Assembly: GCA_024233975.1 (NCBI GenBank)
Contig: JACKOX010000006.1
Coordinates: forward strand, 81,461 to 145,460
Source of the DNA: Rhodanobacteraceae bacterium
GTDB taxonomy: Bacteria; Pseudomonadota; Gammaproteobacteria; Xanthomonadales; Xanthomonadaceae
Direction: 5' to 3'
Length of the DNA stretch: 64,000 bases
The notes under the pieces are model-generated. The model made no database searches and had not been told where the DNA came from. It was given only the letters and a program-made list of their open reading frames with translations. This document shows, piece after piece, positions 43,051 to 52,541 of the stretch (its first letter is position 1; every line of letters starts with the position of its first letter). Made by a program: the position numbers and the translations under genes.

Positions 43051-44589
43051 TCAACCATTGGTCGGCATCACGAACTGCGCGCCGGAACGGATACTGTTCG
43101 GCCAACGCGTGGTAACCGCCTTCAGCTTGGTATAGAAACGCACACCTTCCGGACCGTACACGTGATGGTCGCCGAACAGCGAGGCCTTCCAGCCACCAAA
43201 GCTGTGGAAGGCAGCCGGCACCGGGATCGGCACGTTGATGCCGACCATGCCGACCTGCACGCGCTGCACGAAATCGCGCGCGGCATCGCCATCACGCGTG
43301 AACAACGCCGTACCGTTGCCGTATTCGTGGGCGTTGATCAGCGCCAGCGCCGACTCGTAGTCCGGCACGCGAATCACTTGCAGAACAGGGCCGAAGATCT
43401 CCTCGCGATAGATGCGCATGTCGGCGCTGACGCGATCGAACAGGCAGCCACCGAGGAAGAAACCGTCCTCGTGGCCTTCCACGCGATGCTCGCGACCATC
43501 GACGACCAGCTCGGCGCCTTCCTCGACGCCCAGATCAACGTAGCCACGCACCTTGTCGCGATGCATGGCGGTGATCAGCGGCCCCATGTCGACGTCGCCA
43601 CTGCCGGGACCGATCTTGAGTTCACGCACACGCGGCGCCAGGCGCTCGACCAGCGCATCACCCACGGCATCACCGACGGCCACCGCTACCGAAATCGCCA
43701 TGCACCGCTCGCCAGCCGAACCGTAGCCTGCGCCCATCAGGGCATCGACGGCCTGATCCATATCAGCATCCGGCATCACCACCATGTGGTTCTTGGCGCC
43801 ACCCAGCGCCTGCACGCGTTTGCCGTGGCGACAGCCGGTCTCGTAGATGTAGCGGGCGATCGGCGTGCTGCCGACGAAACTGACGGCCGAAACATCCGGA
43901 TGCTCCAGGATCGCATCCACGGCACGCTTGTCGCCATGCACCACGTTGAAAACACCATCCGGCAGCCCAGCCTGTTTCAGCCAGTCGGCCAGCATCAGCG
44001 AGGCCGATGGATCGCGCTCCGAGGTTTCAGCACGAAGGTATTGCCGGAGGCGATGGCGATCGGAAACATCCACAATGGCACCATCGCCGGGAAGTTGAAC
44101 GGGGTGATGCCGGCGACCACACCCAGCGGCTGGCGCACCGACATGGCGTCGATGTCGCGACCCACGTTCTCTCGTGACTTCGCCTTTCAACAGCTGCGGA
44201 ATGCCGCTGGCGAATTCGATCACTTCCAGACCACGCGTGACCTCACCCAACGCATCGGAATGCGTCTTGCCGTGCTCGGCGGTGAGGGCATCGGCCAAAG
44301 CGTCGGCATTGGCCTCGATCAGATCGCGCAGCTTGAACATCACCCGCGCACGGCGTACCGGCGGCGTCGAAGCCCAGCCGGGGAACGCAGCCTTGGCCGC
44401 CGCAACCGCGGCATCGACCTCGGCCTTGCCGCCCATAGCCAACGCGCCGGTCTGGCGGCCAGTCGCGGGGTTGAACACGACACCAAACTCACTGCCGTCG
44501 CCTTCGAAACGCTGGCCGTTGATGTAGTGCGGGATACGGCGCGGCGCCTCGTCGGTGACGCTGTGCAGGTTGCTGACTGGAACGCTCAT
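43051..44589 (-). CDS. mmsA: CoA-acylating methylmalonate-semialdehyde dehydrogenase, internal compensating frameshifts
   Basis: A 512-codon ALDH of the MmsA type. It has PHYINGQRFEGDGSEFGVVFNPATG near the N-terminus, the catalytic Cys in SAGERCMAIS, LGGAKNHMVVMPDAD and GWKASLFGDHHVYGPEGVRFYT. It converts malonate semialdehyde (from beta-alanine) to acetyl-CoA, or methylmalonate semialdehyde to propionyl-CoA. Between about 44022 and 44175 the frame is wrong. One extra base near 44170 and one missing near 44023 restore the normal oxyanion-hole region (ITPFNFPAMVPLWMF), so about 50 residues of the raw translation are nonsense. It is part of the pyrimidine operon. Confidence 0.9.
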   Translation of the reverse strand: MSVPVSNLHSVTDEAPRRIPHYINGQRFEGDGSEFGVVFNPATGRQTGALAMGGKAEVDAAVAAAKAAFPGWASTPPVRRARVMFKLRDLIEANADALADALTAEHGKTHSDALGEVTRGLEVIEFASGIPQLLKGEVTRERGSRHRRHVGAPAAGCGRRHHPVQLPGDGAIVDVSDRHRLRQYLRAETSERDPSASLMLADWLKQAGLPDGVFNVVHGDKRAVDAILEHPDVSAVSFVGSTPIARYIYETGCRHGKRVQALGGAKNHMVVMPDADMDQAVDALMGAGYGSAGERCMAISVAVAVGDAVGDALVERLAPRVRELKIGPGSGDVDMGPLITAMHRDKVRGYVDLGVEEGAELVVDGREHRVEGHEDGFFLGGCLFDRVSADMRIYREEIFGPVLQVIRVPDYESALALINAHEYGNGTALFTRDGDAARDFVQRVQVGMVGINVPIPVPAAFHSFGGWKASLFGDHHVYGPEGVRFYTKLKAVTTRWPNSIRSGAQFVMPTNG

Positions 44590-44618
44590 GGCGGTCTCCT
44601 GGATGTTCTGGCGCTGGC

Positions 44619-45974
44619 TCAGGCCACGGCGCGGATCGACGCGCGCATGGCTTCGATCAGCGCATCGATCTCGTCATCGGTGCTGATCGCTGGCGGCGCC
44701 AGGGCAATGGTGTCGCCGGTGAAGCGGATCAGGAATCCGCGCTTCAGGGCATCTTCGAACAGACGGATCGCGCGCAGGCCGGGCTTGCCCTCGATGGGCG
44801 TCAGGTCGAACGCGGCCGCCGCCGAGAAGTTGCGAATATCGGTGACATTGGGCTCGCCGCGCAGCGAATGCACGCCGGCTTCCAGTCGCTTGCCGACCTC
44901 GGCGAAACGCTGCGGGATGCCTTCGTCGACCAGGATGTCCAGCGTGGCGTGCGCCGCGGCAACCGCCAGCGGATGGCCGGAATAGGTGTAGCCGTGGAAC
45001 AGCTCGACGGCGTACTCCGGGCCCTGCATATAGGTGTCGTAGATCTTCTGGTCGGCGATCACGCCGCCCATCGGCACGGTGCCGTTGTTCACGCCTTTGG
45101 CGAACGTGATCAGGTCCGGCGTGGCACCGAAGGCCTGCGCGCCGAACCAGTCGCCCATGCGCCCGAAGCCGCAGATCACTTCGTCGAAGATCAGCAGGAT
45201 GCCGTGCTTGCTGCAGATGTCACGAAGACGCTGCAGGTAGCCGACCGGCGGGATCACTACTCCCACCGAGCCCTGCATCGGCTCGACGATAACCGCGGCA
45301 ATGGTGGAAGCATCGTGCAGGGCGACAATGCGCTCCAGCTCGTCGGCCAGGTGCGCGCCCCAGGCGGGCTGGCCCTTGGAGAATCCCGCCTCGGCCGGGT
45401 TATGCGTATGCGGCAGGTGATCGACACCCGGCACCATCAAAGGCGCGAACATCTTGCGGTTCGCAACCATGCCGCCCACCGACACACCGCCGAGACCAAC
45501 GCCGTGGTAGGCCTTCTCGCGGCCGATGAAACGCGTGCGCGACGACTCGCCACGCAGGCGGTGGTAGCCCAGCGCCATCTTCATCGCGGTGTCGACGGCT
45601 TCGGACCCGGAATTGGTGAAGAACACGCGATCCAGCGAGCCCGGCGCGAGGCTGGCAATGCGATCAGCCAGCCTGAAGGTCGCCGGACTGCCGAGCTGGA
45701 AGGCCGGCACGTAGTCGGCTTCGGCCACCTGGCGCTGCACCGCCTCGACGATCTTCGGATGGCCGTGGCCCAGTCCGCTGCACCACAGGCCCGACAGGCC
45801 ATCGAACAACTGCTGGCCTTCGACGGTGGTGTAGTAAGCGCCCCTGGCGGACGCGATCATCCGGTTCGCCGGTCGCTGCTGCTTGAAGTAGCGGTTGTGG
45901 GTGAACGGCATCCAGTACGGATCGAGATTCAGATCCGCGGTATCGATCATTGCTGCGTGTGCTGTGTCCGTCAT
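44619..45974 (-). CDS. Class III omega-aminotransferase (beta-alanine:pyruvate type)
   Basis: A 451-residue PLP enzyme. It shows NLDPYWMPFTHNRYFKQQ near the N-terminus, LWCSGLGHGHPKIVEAV, FFTNSGSEAVDTAMKMAL, IFDEVICGFGRMGDWFGA and the Schiff-base Lys in LITFAKGVNNGTVPMGGV. The HNRYFK opening is typical of omega-amino acid:pyruvate aminotransferases. It would turn beta-alanine into malonate semialdehyde, linking beta-ureidopropionase to MmsA. It is the first gene of the minus-strand pyrimidine run, 29 bp before mmsA. Confidence 0.93.
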   Translation of the reverse strand: MTDTAHAAMIDTADLNLDPYWMPFTHNRYFKQQRPANRMIASARGAYYTTVEGQQLFDGLSGLWCSGLGHGHPKIVEAVQRQVAEADYVPAFQLGSPATFRLADRIASLAPGSLDRVFFTNSGSEAVDTAMKMALGYHRLRGESSRTRFIGREKAYHGVGLGGVSVGGMVANRKMFAPLMVPGVDHLPHTHNPAEAGFSKGQPAWGAHLADELERIVALHDASTIAAVIVEPMQGSVGVVIPPVGYLQRLRDICSKHGILLIFDEVICGFGRMGDWFGAQAFGATPDLITFAKGVNNGTVPMGGVIADQKIYDTYMQGPEYAVELFHGYTYSGHPLAVAAAHATLDILVDEGIPQRFAEVGKRLEAGVHSLRGEPNVTDIRNFSAAAAFDLTPIEGKPGLRAIRLFEDALKRGFLIRFTGDTIALAPPAISTDDEIDALIEAMRASIRAVA

Positions 45975-46403
45975 CGGGTGCGGAGCCTCCCTGGCAACTG
46001 GAAACCCCCATCCTACCGCGTTGACCCGGTTTGGCGATGTGCGGTGCAGCGAATGCACCACCGGGCCGTGCAACGGGCGGCAGCTGACCTGTAGCCGCGG
46101 GGAAGGACAGGCGAGCGGAAGCGCCGTCGAAAACCATGCTGGTCCACCAGACATCCGGAACAGTTTGGGCAGCCAGCCACACCTTTTCTACTGTTTTCAA
46201 TTTGTTACGGAGCACCCTCAGGTGATTTCAACCCGCTTTTGCCCGGATTCGACCCACGTTCGCACTGGCTGCGAGCCGCACGCCCTCCGACGATTCAGCT
46301 GTCCGCTGCGGCAGCTCAGGTCGCATCGACATCCCAGGCCTGGCGACACACATTGCTCGTCCAGGCACTGTCCGCAATCGATCACCGGGGGTCTCGTACT
46401 CAA
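45975..46403. other. Intergenic control region upstream of the pyrimidine operon
   Basis: About 430 bp without a believable gene between the divergent aminotransferase gene and a small exported-protein gene. It is relatively AT-rich around 46180-46220 (ACCTTTTCTACTG, TTTTCAATTTGTTACGG), where promoters are expected. I could not define a matched -35/-10 pair. Confidence 0.4.
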
Positions 46404-46697
46404 ATGAAGAACACCATCATCTCGCTCGTCGGCGCCACGCTGCTGGCCGCCACCGCCTCTGCATTCGCTGTTCCCGTCGGCTACGTGGGTGGCAAGGACG
46501 ACGTCATCGACACGCCCTACGGCATGAGCTGGGAGGCCACTGTGCGCTGGATCCAGCCGCATTACGGACCGGACGGTCGCTACTACACCTATGCCTATGC
46601 GCATATCTCCGCCAGCAGCCAGACCTACTGCCAGAACCAGCTGAACTCCTACATCAGCAGCGGCGCATCGGTAGTCGAGTTCTGCCACCTCGAGTGA
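46404..46697 (+). CDS. Small exported cysteine-pair protein
   Basis: A 97-residue protein with signal peptide MKNTIISLVGATLLAATASAFA. The mature part is Tyr/Ser-rich (GRYYTYAYAHISASSQTYC) and ends QLNSYISSGASVVEFCHLE. The two Cys probably pair in the periplasm. The pattern Y-x2-C ... L-x3-I ... V-x(n)-CH recurs in the gene at 62863-63336. No function is known to me. The start at 46404 is chosen because it gives a clean signal peptide. Confidence 0.7.
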   Translation: MKNTIISLVGATLLAATASAFAVPVGYVGGKDDVIDTPYGMSWEATVRWIQPHYGPDGRYYTYAYAHISASSQTYCQNQLNSYISSGASVVEFCHLE

Positions 46698-46731
46698 TCC
46701 GGTGGCGCACATGAGTGCGCGACCAGGCAAC

Positions 46732-46758
46732 AAAAAACCCCGCCAAGGCGGGGTTTTT
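46732..46758. terminator. Bidirectional terminator between the small exported gene and gapA
   Basis: Stem CCCCGCC/GGCGGGG (46738-46744 with 46747-46753) is flanked by AAAAAA on the left and TTTTT on the right. It serves both the plus-strand small gene and minus-strand gapA. Confidence 0.9.
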
Positions 46759-46778
46759 CGTGCTTCCGGGTGCGACTA

Positions 46779-47780
46779 TCAGCCGGCGATGACGCGGGCC
46801 AGCTCCAGGCACTTGTTGGAATAGCCCCATTCGTTGTCGTACCAGGCAACCAGCTTGACGAAGCTGTCGTCCAGCGCGATGCCGGCTTCGGCATCGAACA
46901 CGGAGGTACAGGTTTCGCCACGGAAATCGGTAGCGACGACCTTGTCCTCGGTGTAGCCGAGGATGCCCTTGAGCGCGCCTTCGCTCTGCGCCTTCATCTC
47001 CGCGCAGATATCGGCGTAGCTGGCACCCTTCTCCAGCTCGACCGTCAGATCGACCACCGAAACGTCGGAAGTCGGCACGCGGAAGCTCATGCCGGTGAGC
47101 TTGCCGTTCAACGCCGGCAGCACCTTGCCCACGGCCTTGGCCGCGCCGGTGCTGGACGGGATGATGTTCTCGAGGATGCCGCGGCCACCGCGCCAGTCCT
47201 TGTTGGACGGACCGTCGACGGTCTTCTGCGTGGCGGTGGCGGCGTGGACGGTGGTCATCAGGCCGCGCTTGATGCCCCACTTGTCATTCAGCACCTTGGC
47301 CACCGGTGCCAGGCAGTTGGTGGTGCAGCTGGCGTTGGAGACGATCGCCTGGCCGGCGTAGGTCTCGTGGTTCACGCCGTAGACGAACATCGGCGTGTCG
47401 TCCTTGGACGGTGCGGACATGATCACCTTCCTGGCGCCCGCATCGATATGCTTCTGCGCGCCTTCCTTGGTCAGGAAGATGCCGGTGGACTCGATCACCA
47501 CCTCGGCGCCGACTTCGTCCCACTTCAGGTTGGCCGGGTCGCGTTCCTGGGTCAGACGGATCGTCTTGCCGTTGACGACCAGATGGCCGTCCTTGACCGC
47601 CACGTCGCCCTTGAAGCGGCCGTGGACGCTGTCGTAGCTCAGCATGTAGGCGAGGTAGTCGGGTTCCAGCAGGTCGTTGATGCCGACGATTTCGATGTCA
47701 CCATCGAAATTCTGCACTGCGGAACGGAAAACGTTGCGGCCGATGCGGCCGAAGCCGTTGATGCCAACCTTGATCGCCAT
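46779..47780 (-). CDS. gapA: Glyceraldehyde-3-phosphate dehydrogenase
   Basis: A 333-residue GAPDH. It has the NAD fold KVGINGFGRIGRNVFRSA, the catalytic Cys in IVSNASCTTNCLAPVAKVL, VHAATATQKTVDGPS, and TDFRGETCTSVFDAEAGIAL, ending with WYDNEWGYSNKCLELARVI. It makes 1,3-bisphosphoglycerate for Pgk (26.3 kb). Divergent from the S1 nuclease gene. Confidence 0.97.
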   Translation of the reverse strand: MAIKVGINGFGRIGRNVFRSAVQNFDGDIEIVGINDLLEPDYLAYMLSYDSVHGRFKGDVAVKDGHLVVNGKTIRLTQERDPANLKWDEVGAEVVIESTGIFLTKEGAQKHIDAGARKVIMSAPSKDDTPMFVYGVNHETYAGQAIVSNASCTTNCLAPVAKVLNDKWGIKRGLMTTVHAATATQKTVDGPSNKDWRGGRGILENIIPSSTGAAKAVGKVLPALNGKLTGMSFRVPTSDVSVVDLTVELEKGASYADICAEMKAQSEGALKGILGYTEDKVVATDFRGETCTSVFDAEAGIALDDSFVKLVAWYDNEWGYSNKCLELARVIAG

Positions 47781-47905
47781 GAATGCACTCCTGGAAAGGC
47801 GAGAGCGGGAAAGCCCGGTATTTTAGCCGAAGCGGGTTCCACGTGCCGCCGGCAACGTGTCGGATGACACGGTTCCGCCACATCCTGCGGTTATAAGATG
47901 GCCGG

Positions 47906-48751
47906 ATGGACAATTCCCACACCCCAAAACCCCGTCGACGCCGCACTGCTGCCGGTGCCATCGCCCTCGGCCTCCTGATGCTGGCCACGCAGCCCATGCC
48001 GGCTCAGGCCTGGAGCGGCGAAGGCCATCGCATCATCGGCATCCTCGCCGCCGACATGCTGGATCCCGAAGCCAAGGCCGCAGTGGCAGATCTGCTGAGC
48101 GACGAAACCGACCCGACTCTGGGTGGCGTCGCCTCCTGGGCCGATGAGGTACGTCCCGAAGATGCCTGGAAGCACACCTCGCCATGGCACTACGTGAACA
48201 TTCGCGATGGCGAATGCCATTACGCCCCGGCCCGTGACTGTGCCAACGGCGACTGCGTGATCGCCGCCATCAATGCCCAGCTCAAGGTACTGTCGGACAA
48301 GCAACAGCCGCGCCAGGCTCGCATCGAAGCGCTGAAGTTCGTCGTACATTTCATCGGAGACGTGCACCAGCCGCTGCACGCATCAGGCCGCGCGGACCGT
48401 GGCGGCAACGACTACCAGATCAACTTCCGCGATGGCAGCGAGAACGGTGAAGGCACCAACCTGCACGGCATCTGGGACTACCGCATCCTCGCCAGCCACG
48501 AAGAGGACGCCCAGCGCTACGCGAACGAACTGGCGACGGAAGGCTTCGCCCACAATGCGCGTGACCGCCTGCCAGGCAACCACGCTGCCCAGTGGGCCGA
48601 GGAAAGCTGCCGCATCGTCGAGCAGCCCGGCCTGTACCCGAAAGGCCACGTCATCGACAGCAACTACCTCGATCAGTGGCGACCACTGGCGCAACAGCGC
48701 CTGCGCGAGGCCGCGGTGCGGCTGGCCGAAGCGCTGAACAAGGCGCTCTGA
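47906..48751 (+). CDS. Exported S1/P1-family nuclease
   Basis: A 281-residue protein. The signal peptide after a basic start (MDNSHTPKPRRRRTAAGAIA...) ends PMPAQA, so the mature protein begins WSGEGHRIIG. The N-terminal Trp and the following His ligate the three-zinc cluster of this family. Further ligands are seen in WADEVRP, WHYVNI, FVVHFIGDVHQPLHA, GGNDYQI and NLHGIWD. It should cut single-stranded RNA/DNA outside the cytoplasm, for nutrient scavenging. Confidence 0.94.
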   Translation: MDNSHTPKPRRRRTAAGAIALGLLMLATQPMPAQAWSGEGHRIIGILAADMLDPEAKAAVADLLSDETDPTLGGVASWADEVRPEDAWKHTSPWHYVNIRDGECHYAPARDCANGDCVIAAINAQLKVLSDKQQPRQARIEALKFVVHFIGDVHQPLHASGRADRGGNDYQINFRDGSENGEGTNLHGIWDYRILASHEEDAQRYANELATEGFAHNARDRLPGNHAAQWAEESCRIVEQPGLYPKGHVIDSNYLDQWRPLAQQRLREAAVRLAEALNKAL

Positions 48752-48762
48752 CAACAAGCATC

Positions 48763-48789
48763 GATGACGGGCGGCGTTTGCCCGTCATC
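48763..48789. terminator. Stem-loop between the nuclease gene and trxC
   Basis: A 10-bp perfect stem (48763-48772 with 48780-48789), loop GGCGTTT, lies between two converging genes. There is no long U-tract on either side, so it is weak or bidirectional. Confidence 0.45.
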
Positions 48790-48830
48790 CGAGGTGGTCG
48801 TCAGCAGGAACGCACGATACGTGCCTGCGA

Positions 48831-49268
48831 TCAGAGATGCTGCCGAGTCCAGCGGGCAATATCGGCCGCACCCATGGCGCCGGCCTTGCGGGCGATCTCG
48901 CGACCTTGCTGCAGCAATACCAGCGTGGGAATACTGCGAATGCCGAAGCGCCCGGCGAGTCCGGGCTGGGTTTCGGTATCCACCTTGGCCAGACGCACGT
49001 CCGGTTCCAGCTCGGCCGCGGCCGCGTGGAAATGCGGCGCCATCATCTGGCAGGGGCCGCACCAGGTTGCCCAGAAGTCGATCAGCACCGGCAGCGAAGC
49101 GCGTTCCGCGTGCGCGGTGAAGGCTGCCGCGTCCAGGTTCACCGGTTCGGCGCTGAACAGCGGACGGTGACACTGCCCGCATGAGGGTGCGTCGTGCCGC
49201 CGCTCCGACGGCACGCGGTTCAGCGCCTGGCAATGCGGGCAGGCGATCAGCAGGGCGTCATTCGACAT
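48831..49268 (-). CDS. trxC: Thioredoxin 2 (TrxC)
   Basis: A 145-residue thioredoxin with the N-terminal zinc-finger of TrxC (ACPHCQALNRVPSERR; SCGQCHRPL) and the redox centre FWATWCGPCQMMAP. It reduces disulfides and persulfides in the cytoplasm and is typically oxidative-stress linked. It is the last gene of the run sqr-DUF2892-adaptor-pump-trxC, 21 bp after the pump. A role in releasing sulfur from persulfide carriers there is inference. Confidence 0.94.
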   Translation of the reverse strand: MSNDALLIACPHCQALNRVPSERRHDAPSCGQCHRPLFSAEPVNLDAAAFTAHAERASLPVLIDFWATWCGPCQMMAPHFHAAAAELEPDVRLAKVDTETQPGLAGRFGIRSIPTLVLLQQGREIARKAGAMGAADIARWTRQHL

Positions 49269-49289
49269 GATCGGACTCCTTCACGGCGA

Positions 49290-52200
49290 TCAGGAAGCCG
49301 CGTCGGCGACATCGCGACGACGCAGCACGAAGTACAGCAGCGGAATCACCACCAGTGTCAGGATGGTGCTGACGAAGATGCCGAAGATCAGCGAAATGGC
49401 GAGGCCGTTGAAGATCGGGTCATCGAGGATGAACAGCGCACCGATCATCGCCGCCAGGGCGGTCAGTGCGATGGGCTTGGCGCGCACGGCGCAGGCGTCG
49501 ATCACCGCGTCGGCCAGTGGCGAACCCTCCTCCAGCGCCTGGTTGATGAAGTCCACCAGCAGGATGGAGTTGCGCACGATGATGCCGGCCAGCGCGATCA
49601 TGCCGATCATCGAGGTGGCGGTGAACTGTGCACCCAGCAGCGCGTGCCCGGGCATCACGCCGATGGCAGTCAGCGGGATCGGCGCCATGATCACCAGCGG
49701 CACCACGTAGCTGCGGAACTGCGCCACCACCAGCAGATAGATCAGCAGCATGCCGGCGGCATAGGCGATACCCATGTCGCGGAAGGTCTCGTAGGTGATC
49801 TGCCACTCACCATCCCACTTGATCGAAAAGCCGGAGGTGTCGGTCGGCTGGCTGATGAAATGCTGCGTCACCGATCGACCACCGATGCCGTTCTCGGCCA
49901 CGTCGCTGACCACACCGAACATGCCGTAAAGCGGGCTGTCCAGCTCACCGGCCTCGTCACCGGTGACGTAGACCACCGGCAGCAGGTCCTTGTGCCAGAT
50001 CGCGGCGTCGTGCTCGGCAGGCTGCACGCTGACCAGTTCGGACAAGGCGATCAGCTGACCATCGCCACCGCGCACCGACAGCCGCAGCAGGTCGTCGTTG
50101 TCGGCGCGATCGGCCGCGGACAGGCGCAGGCGGATCGGCCGCGGATACTTGCTGCGCTGGTCGTGGATCCAGCTGGCGTCGTTGCCACTCATCGCCGTGG
50201 ACAGGGCTTCCGCAATCGATGCCTGCGCCACGCCAAGACGGGCGGCACGCTGGCGATCCACCACCAGCACCTCGCGCGGTGCGTCGGCCTCCACGCTGGT
50301 GTCGATGTCGACCAGCCCTTCCTGCGCGGCAAACTGCTTGCGCAGCGCCAGCGCCAGCGCTTCCTGGTGCTTGAGTTCCGGCCCATAGACCTCGGCCACG
50401 ATCGGCGCCATCACCGGCGGACCCGGAGGTACCTCCACCAGCTTGACCGAGGCGCCGTAACGCTCACCAATGGCCGTCATCGCCGGTCGCAGGTCGCGGG
50501 CGATTTCATGGCTCTGGCGGTCGCGGTGATGCTTGTCGACCAGGTTTACCTGCAGGTCACCGACGTTGCTGCCGCTGCGCAGGAAGTACTGGCGCACCAG
50601 GCCATTGAAGTTGATCGGCGCGGAGGTGCCGGCGTAGATCTGGAAATCGCTGACCTCGGGCACGTCATCCAGCGTGGCGGCGAGATCCACCAGCAGCGCG
50701 TTGGTGCGCTCCAGCGTGCTGCCCTCGGGCATGTCCACCACGACCTGAAACTCCGACTTGTTGTCGAAGGGCAGCATCTTCAGCACCACCAGCTCGAACA
50801 CCGCCAGCGATACCGACAGCAGCACCGCGCCGATGATGCCGCCAAACAGCAGCACGCGGCGGCGACCGGCCTTTTCGCCAAGCAGGAAGGGGGTCATCAG
50901 CTTGCCGAAGAAGCGATGCAGGCCGCCCAGCCGGGCCGCTTCCTCCACGGCCTCTTCGGCTGCCTCGCGGCTGTCATCGGCGTGGTGGTGGCGCAGCAGC
51001 TTCAGCGCCAGCCAGGGCGTGACGATCAGGGCAATGGCCAGCGACAGCAGCATGCCGACCGACGCATTGATCGGGATCGGCCGCATGTACGGACCCATCA
51101 GGCCGGTGACGAAGGCCATCGGCATCAGCGCTGCGATGACGGTGAAAGTGGCGAGGATGGTCGGCCCACCGACTTCGTCCACCGCATCCGGGATGGCCTG
51201 CAGCAGCTTCTTGCCGTGCTCGCTCATGTGCCGGTGGATGTTCTCCACCACCACGATGGCGTCGTCGACGAGGATGCCGATGGAGAAGATCAGCGCGAAC
51301 AGCGACACGCGATTGAGGGTGAAGCCCATCGCCATCGAGGCGAACAAGGTCACCGCCAGCGTCAGCACCACGGCGCTGCCAACCACCACGGCCTCGCGCC
51401 AGCCCAGCGTGAACAGCACCAGCAGGATCACCGCCGAGGTGGCGAAGATCAGCTTGTGGATCAGCTTGCTGGCCTTGTCGGCGGCGGTCTGCCCGTAGTC
51501 GCGGGTGACCTCGACATGGATGCCTTCGGGGATCAGCTCACCGCGCAGCGCTTCAACGCGATTGCGGATGGCGGTGGTGATTTCCGTGGCATTGCTGCCC
51601 GGCTTCTTGGCGATGGCGATGGTGATCGCCGGCGCAAGACCGGTTGCAGGCCCGGCCTTGCCTGACGGCGTGCCGTGCCAGACGTATTGCGCCGCCGTGT
51701 CGGCGCCATCGCGGATTTCGGCAACATCCGACAGGCGCAGCGGCTGGCCGCCGTTCATGCCGATCACCAGCGTGGCCACGTCATCGGCCGAGGCGAGGAA
51801 GCTGCCGGCATCCATGCTGGTGGCGACATCACCATCCACGCGCTCGCCCAGATGCTGCACCACGTTCGCGGCCTGCAGCGCCTGCGTGAGGTCGCCGGCA
51901 CTGAGGCCAAACGCCGCCAGACGGGCGGGATCCAGGGTGACGTTCACGGCGCGATCGGGCGCGCCAAGGCTATAGATGTCGCGCGTGCCGGGCACGCGCT
52001 TCAGTTCGGTTTCTAAGCTGTGCGCGACTTCGGCCAGGTCCGTGGCGTTGCGCGCCGGGTCGTCGGTCCACAGGGTCAGCGCCATCACCGGCACATCATC
52101 GATGCCCTTGGGCTTCACCAGCGGCTGGCCGATGCCAATGCCCTGCGGCAACCAGTCGGCGTTGGAGAACAGCTGGTTGTACAGGCGCACGATGGCCGGC

Positions 52201-52541
52201 TGGCGCTCCACGCCGACTTCGTATTCCACCGTCAACACGGCAATGCCGGGACGGCTCACCGAATAGACGTGCTTGATGCCCTCGATCTCGGAGATCTTCT
52301 GCTCGGCCGGCGTGCTGACCAGCTGCTCGACCTCGCGGGCGCTGGCACCCGGATACGGCACGATGACATTGGCCATGGTGACGTCGATCTGCGGCTCTTC
52401 CTCGCGCGGCGTGATGGTTACCGCCAGGAGGCCCAGCAGCAGACCGAGCAGTGCCAGGATCGGCGTCAGCGGATTGGCCTGGAAGGCCGCCGCGAGCCGG
52501 CCCGACAGGCCGAAGCCGGACGTGGCCTGCGGCTCAGTCAT
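49290..52541 (-). CDS. RND efflux pump, inner-membrane subunit
   Basis: A 1083-residue RND transporter with 12 helices in two halves. The N-terminal motif is REEEPQIDVTMANVIVPYPGASAREVEQLVSTPAE, with GIDDVPVMALTLW. The proton-relay helix has FSIGILVDDAIVVVENIHRH (Asp-Asp in TM4), and the second half repeats IGMIALAGIIVRNSILLVDFI. It belongs to the acriflavine-resistance/HAE-like group that lies with a lipoprotein adaptor. No outer-membrane partner is in view. It overlaps the adaptor gene by 8 bp and sits in the sulfide operon. Confidence 0.95.
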   Translation of the reverse strand: MTEPQATSGFGLSGRLAAAFQANPLTPILALLGLLLGLLAVTITPREEEPQIDVTMANVIVPYPGASAREVEQLVSTPAEQKISEIEGIKHVYSVSRPGIAVLTVEYEVGVERQPAIVRLYNQLFSNADWLPQGIGIGQPLVKPKGIDDVPVMALTLWTDDPARNATDLAEVAHSLETELKRVPGTRDIYSLGAPDRAVNVTLDPARLAAFGLSAGDLTQALQAANVVQHLGERVDGDVATSMDAGSFLASADDVATLVIGMNGGQPLRLSDVAEIRDGADTAAQYVWHGTPSGKAGPATGLAPAITIAIAKKPGSNATEITTAIRNRVEALRGELIPEGIHVEVTRDYGQTAADKASKLIHKLIFATSAVILLVLFTLGWREAVVVGSAVVLTLAVTLFASMAMGFTLNRVSLFALIFSIGILVDDAIVVVENIHRHMSEHGKKLLQAIPDAVDEVGGPTILATFTVIAALMPMAFVTGLMGPYMRPIPINASVGMLLSLAIALIVTPWLALKLLRHHHADDSREAAEEAVEEAARLGGLHRFFGKLMTPFLLGEKAGRRRVLLFGGIIGAVLLSVSLAVFELVVLKMLPFDNKSEFQVVVDMPEGSTLERTNALLVDLAATLDDVPEVSDFQIYAGTSAPINFNGLVRQYFLRSGSNVGDLQVNLVDKHHRDRQSHEIARDLRPAMTAIGERYGASVKLVEVPPGPPVMAPIVAEVYGPELKHQEALALALRKQFAAQEGLVDIDTSVEADAPREVLVVDRQRAARLGVAQASIAEALSTAMSGNDASWIHDQRSKYPRPIRLRLSAADRADNDDLLRLSVRGGDGQLIALSELVSVQPAEHDAAIWHKDLLPVVYVTGDEAGELDSPLYGMFGVVSDVAENGIGGRSVTQHFISQPTDTSGFSIKWDGEWQITYETFRDMGIAYAAGMLLIYLLVVAQFRSYVVPLVIMAPIPLTAIGVMPGHALLGAQFTATSMIGMIALAGIIVRNSILLVDFINQALEEGSPLADAVIDACAVRAKPIALTALAAMIGALFILDDPIFNGLAISLIFGIFVSTILTLVVIPLLYFVLRRRDVADAAS

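Noticed and set aside
49194..51665. 823-codon His/Gln/Arg-rich plus frame antisense to the RND pump
   Set aside because: Composition is that expected of an antisense shadow in GC-rich DNA; the pump is certain.
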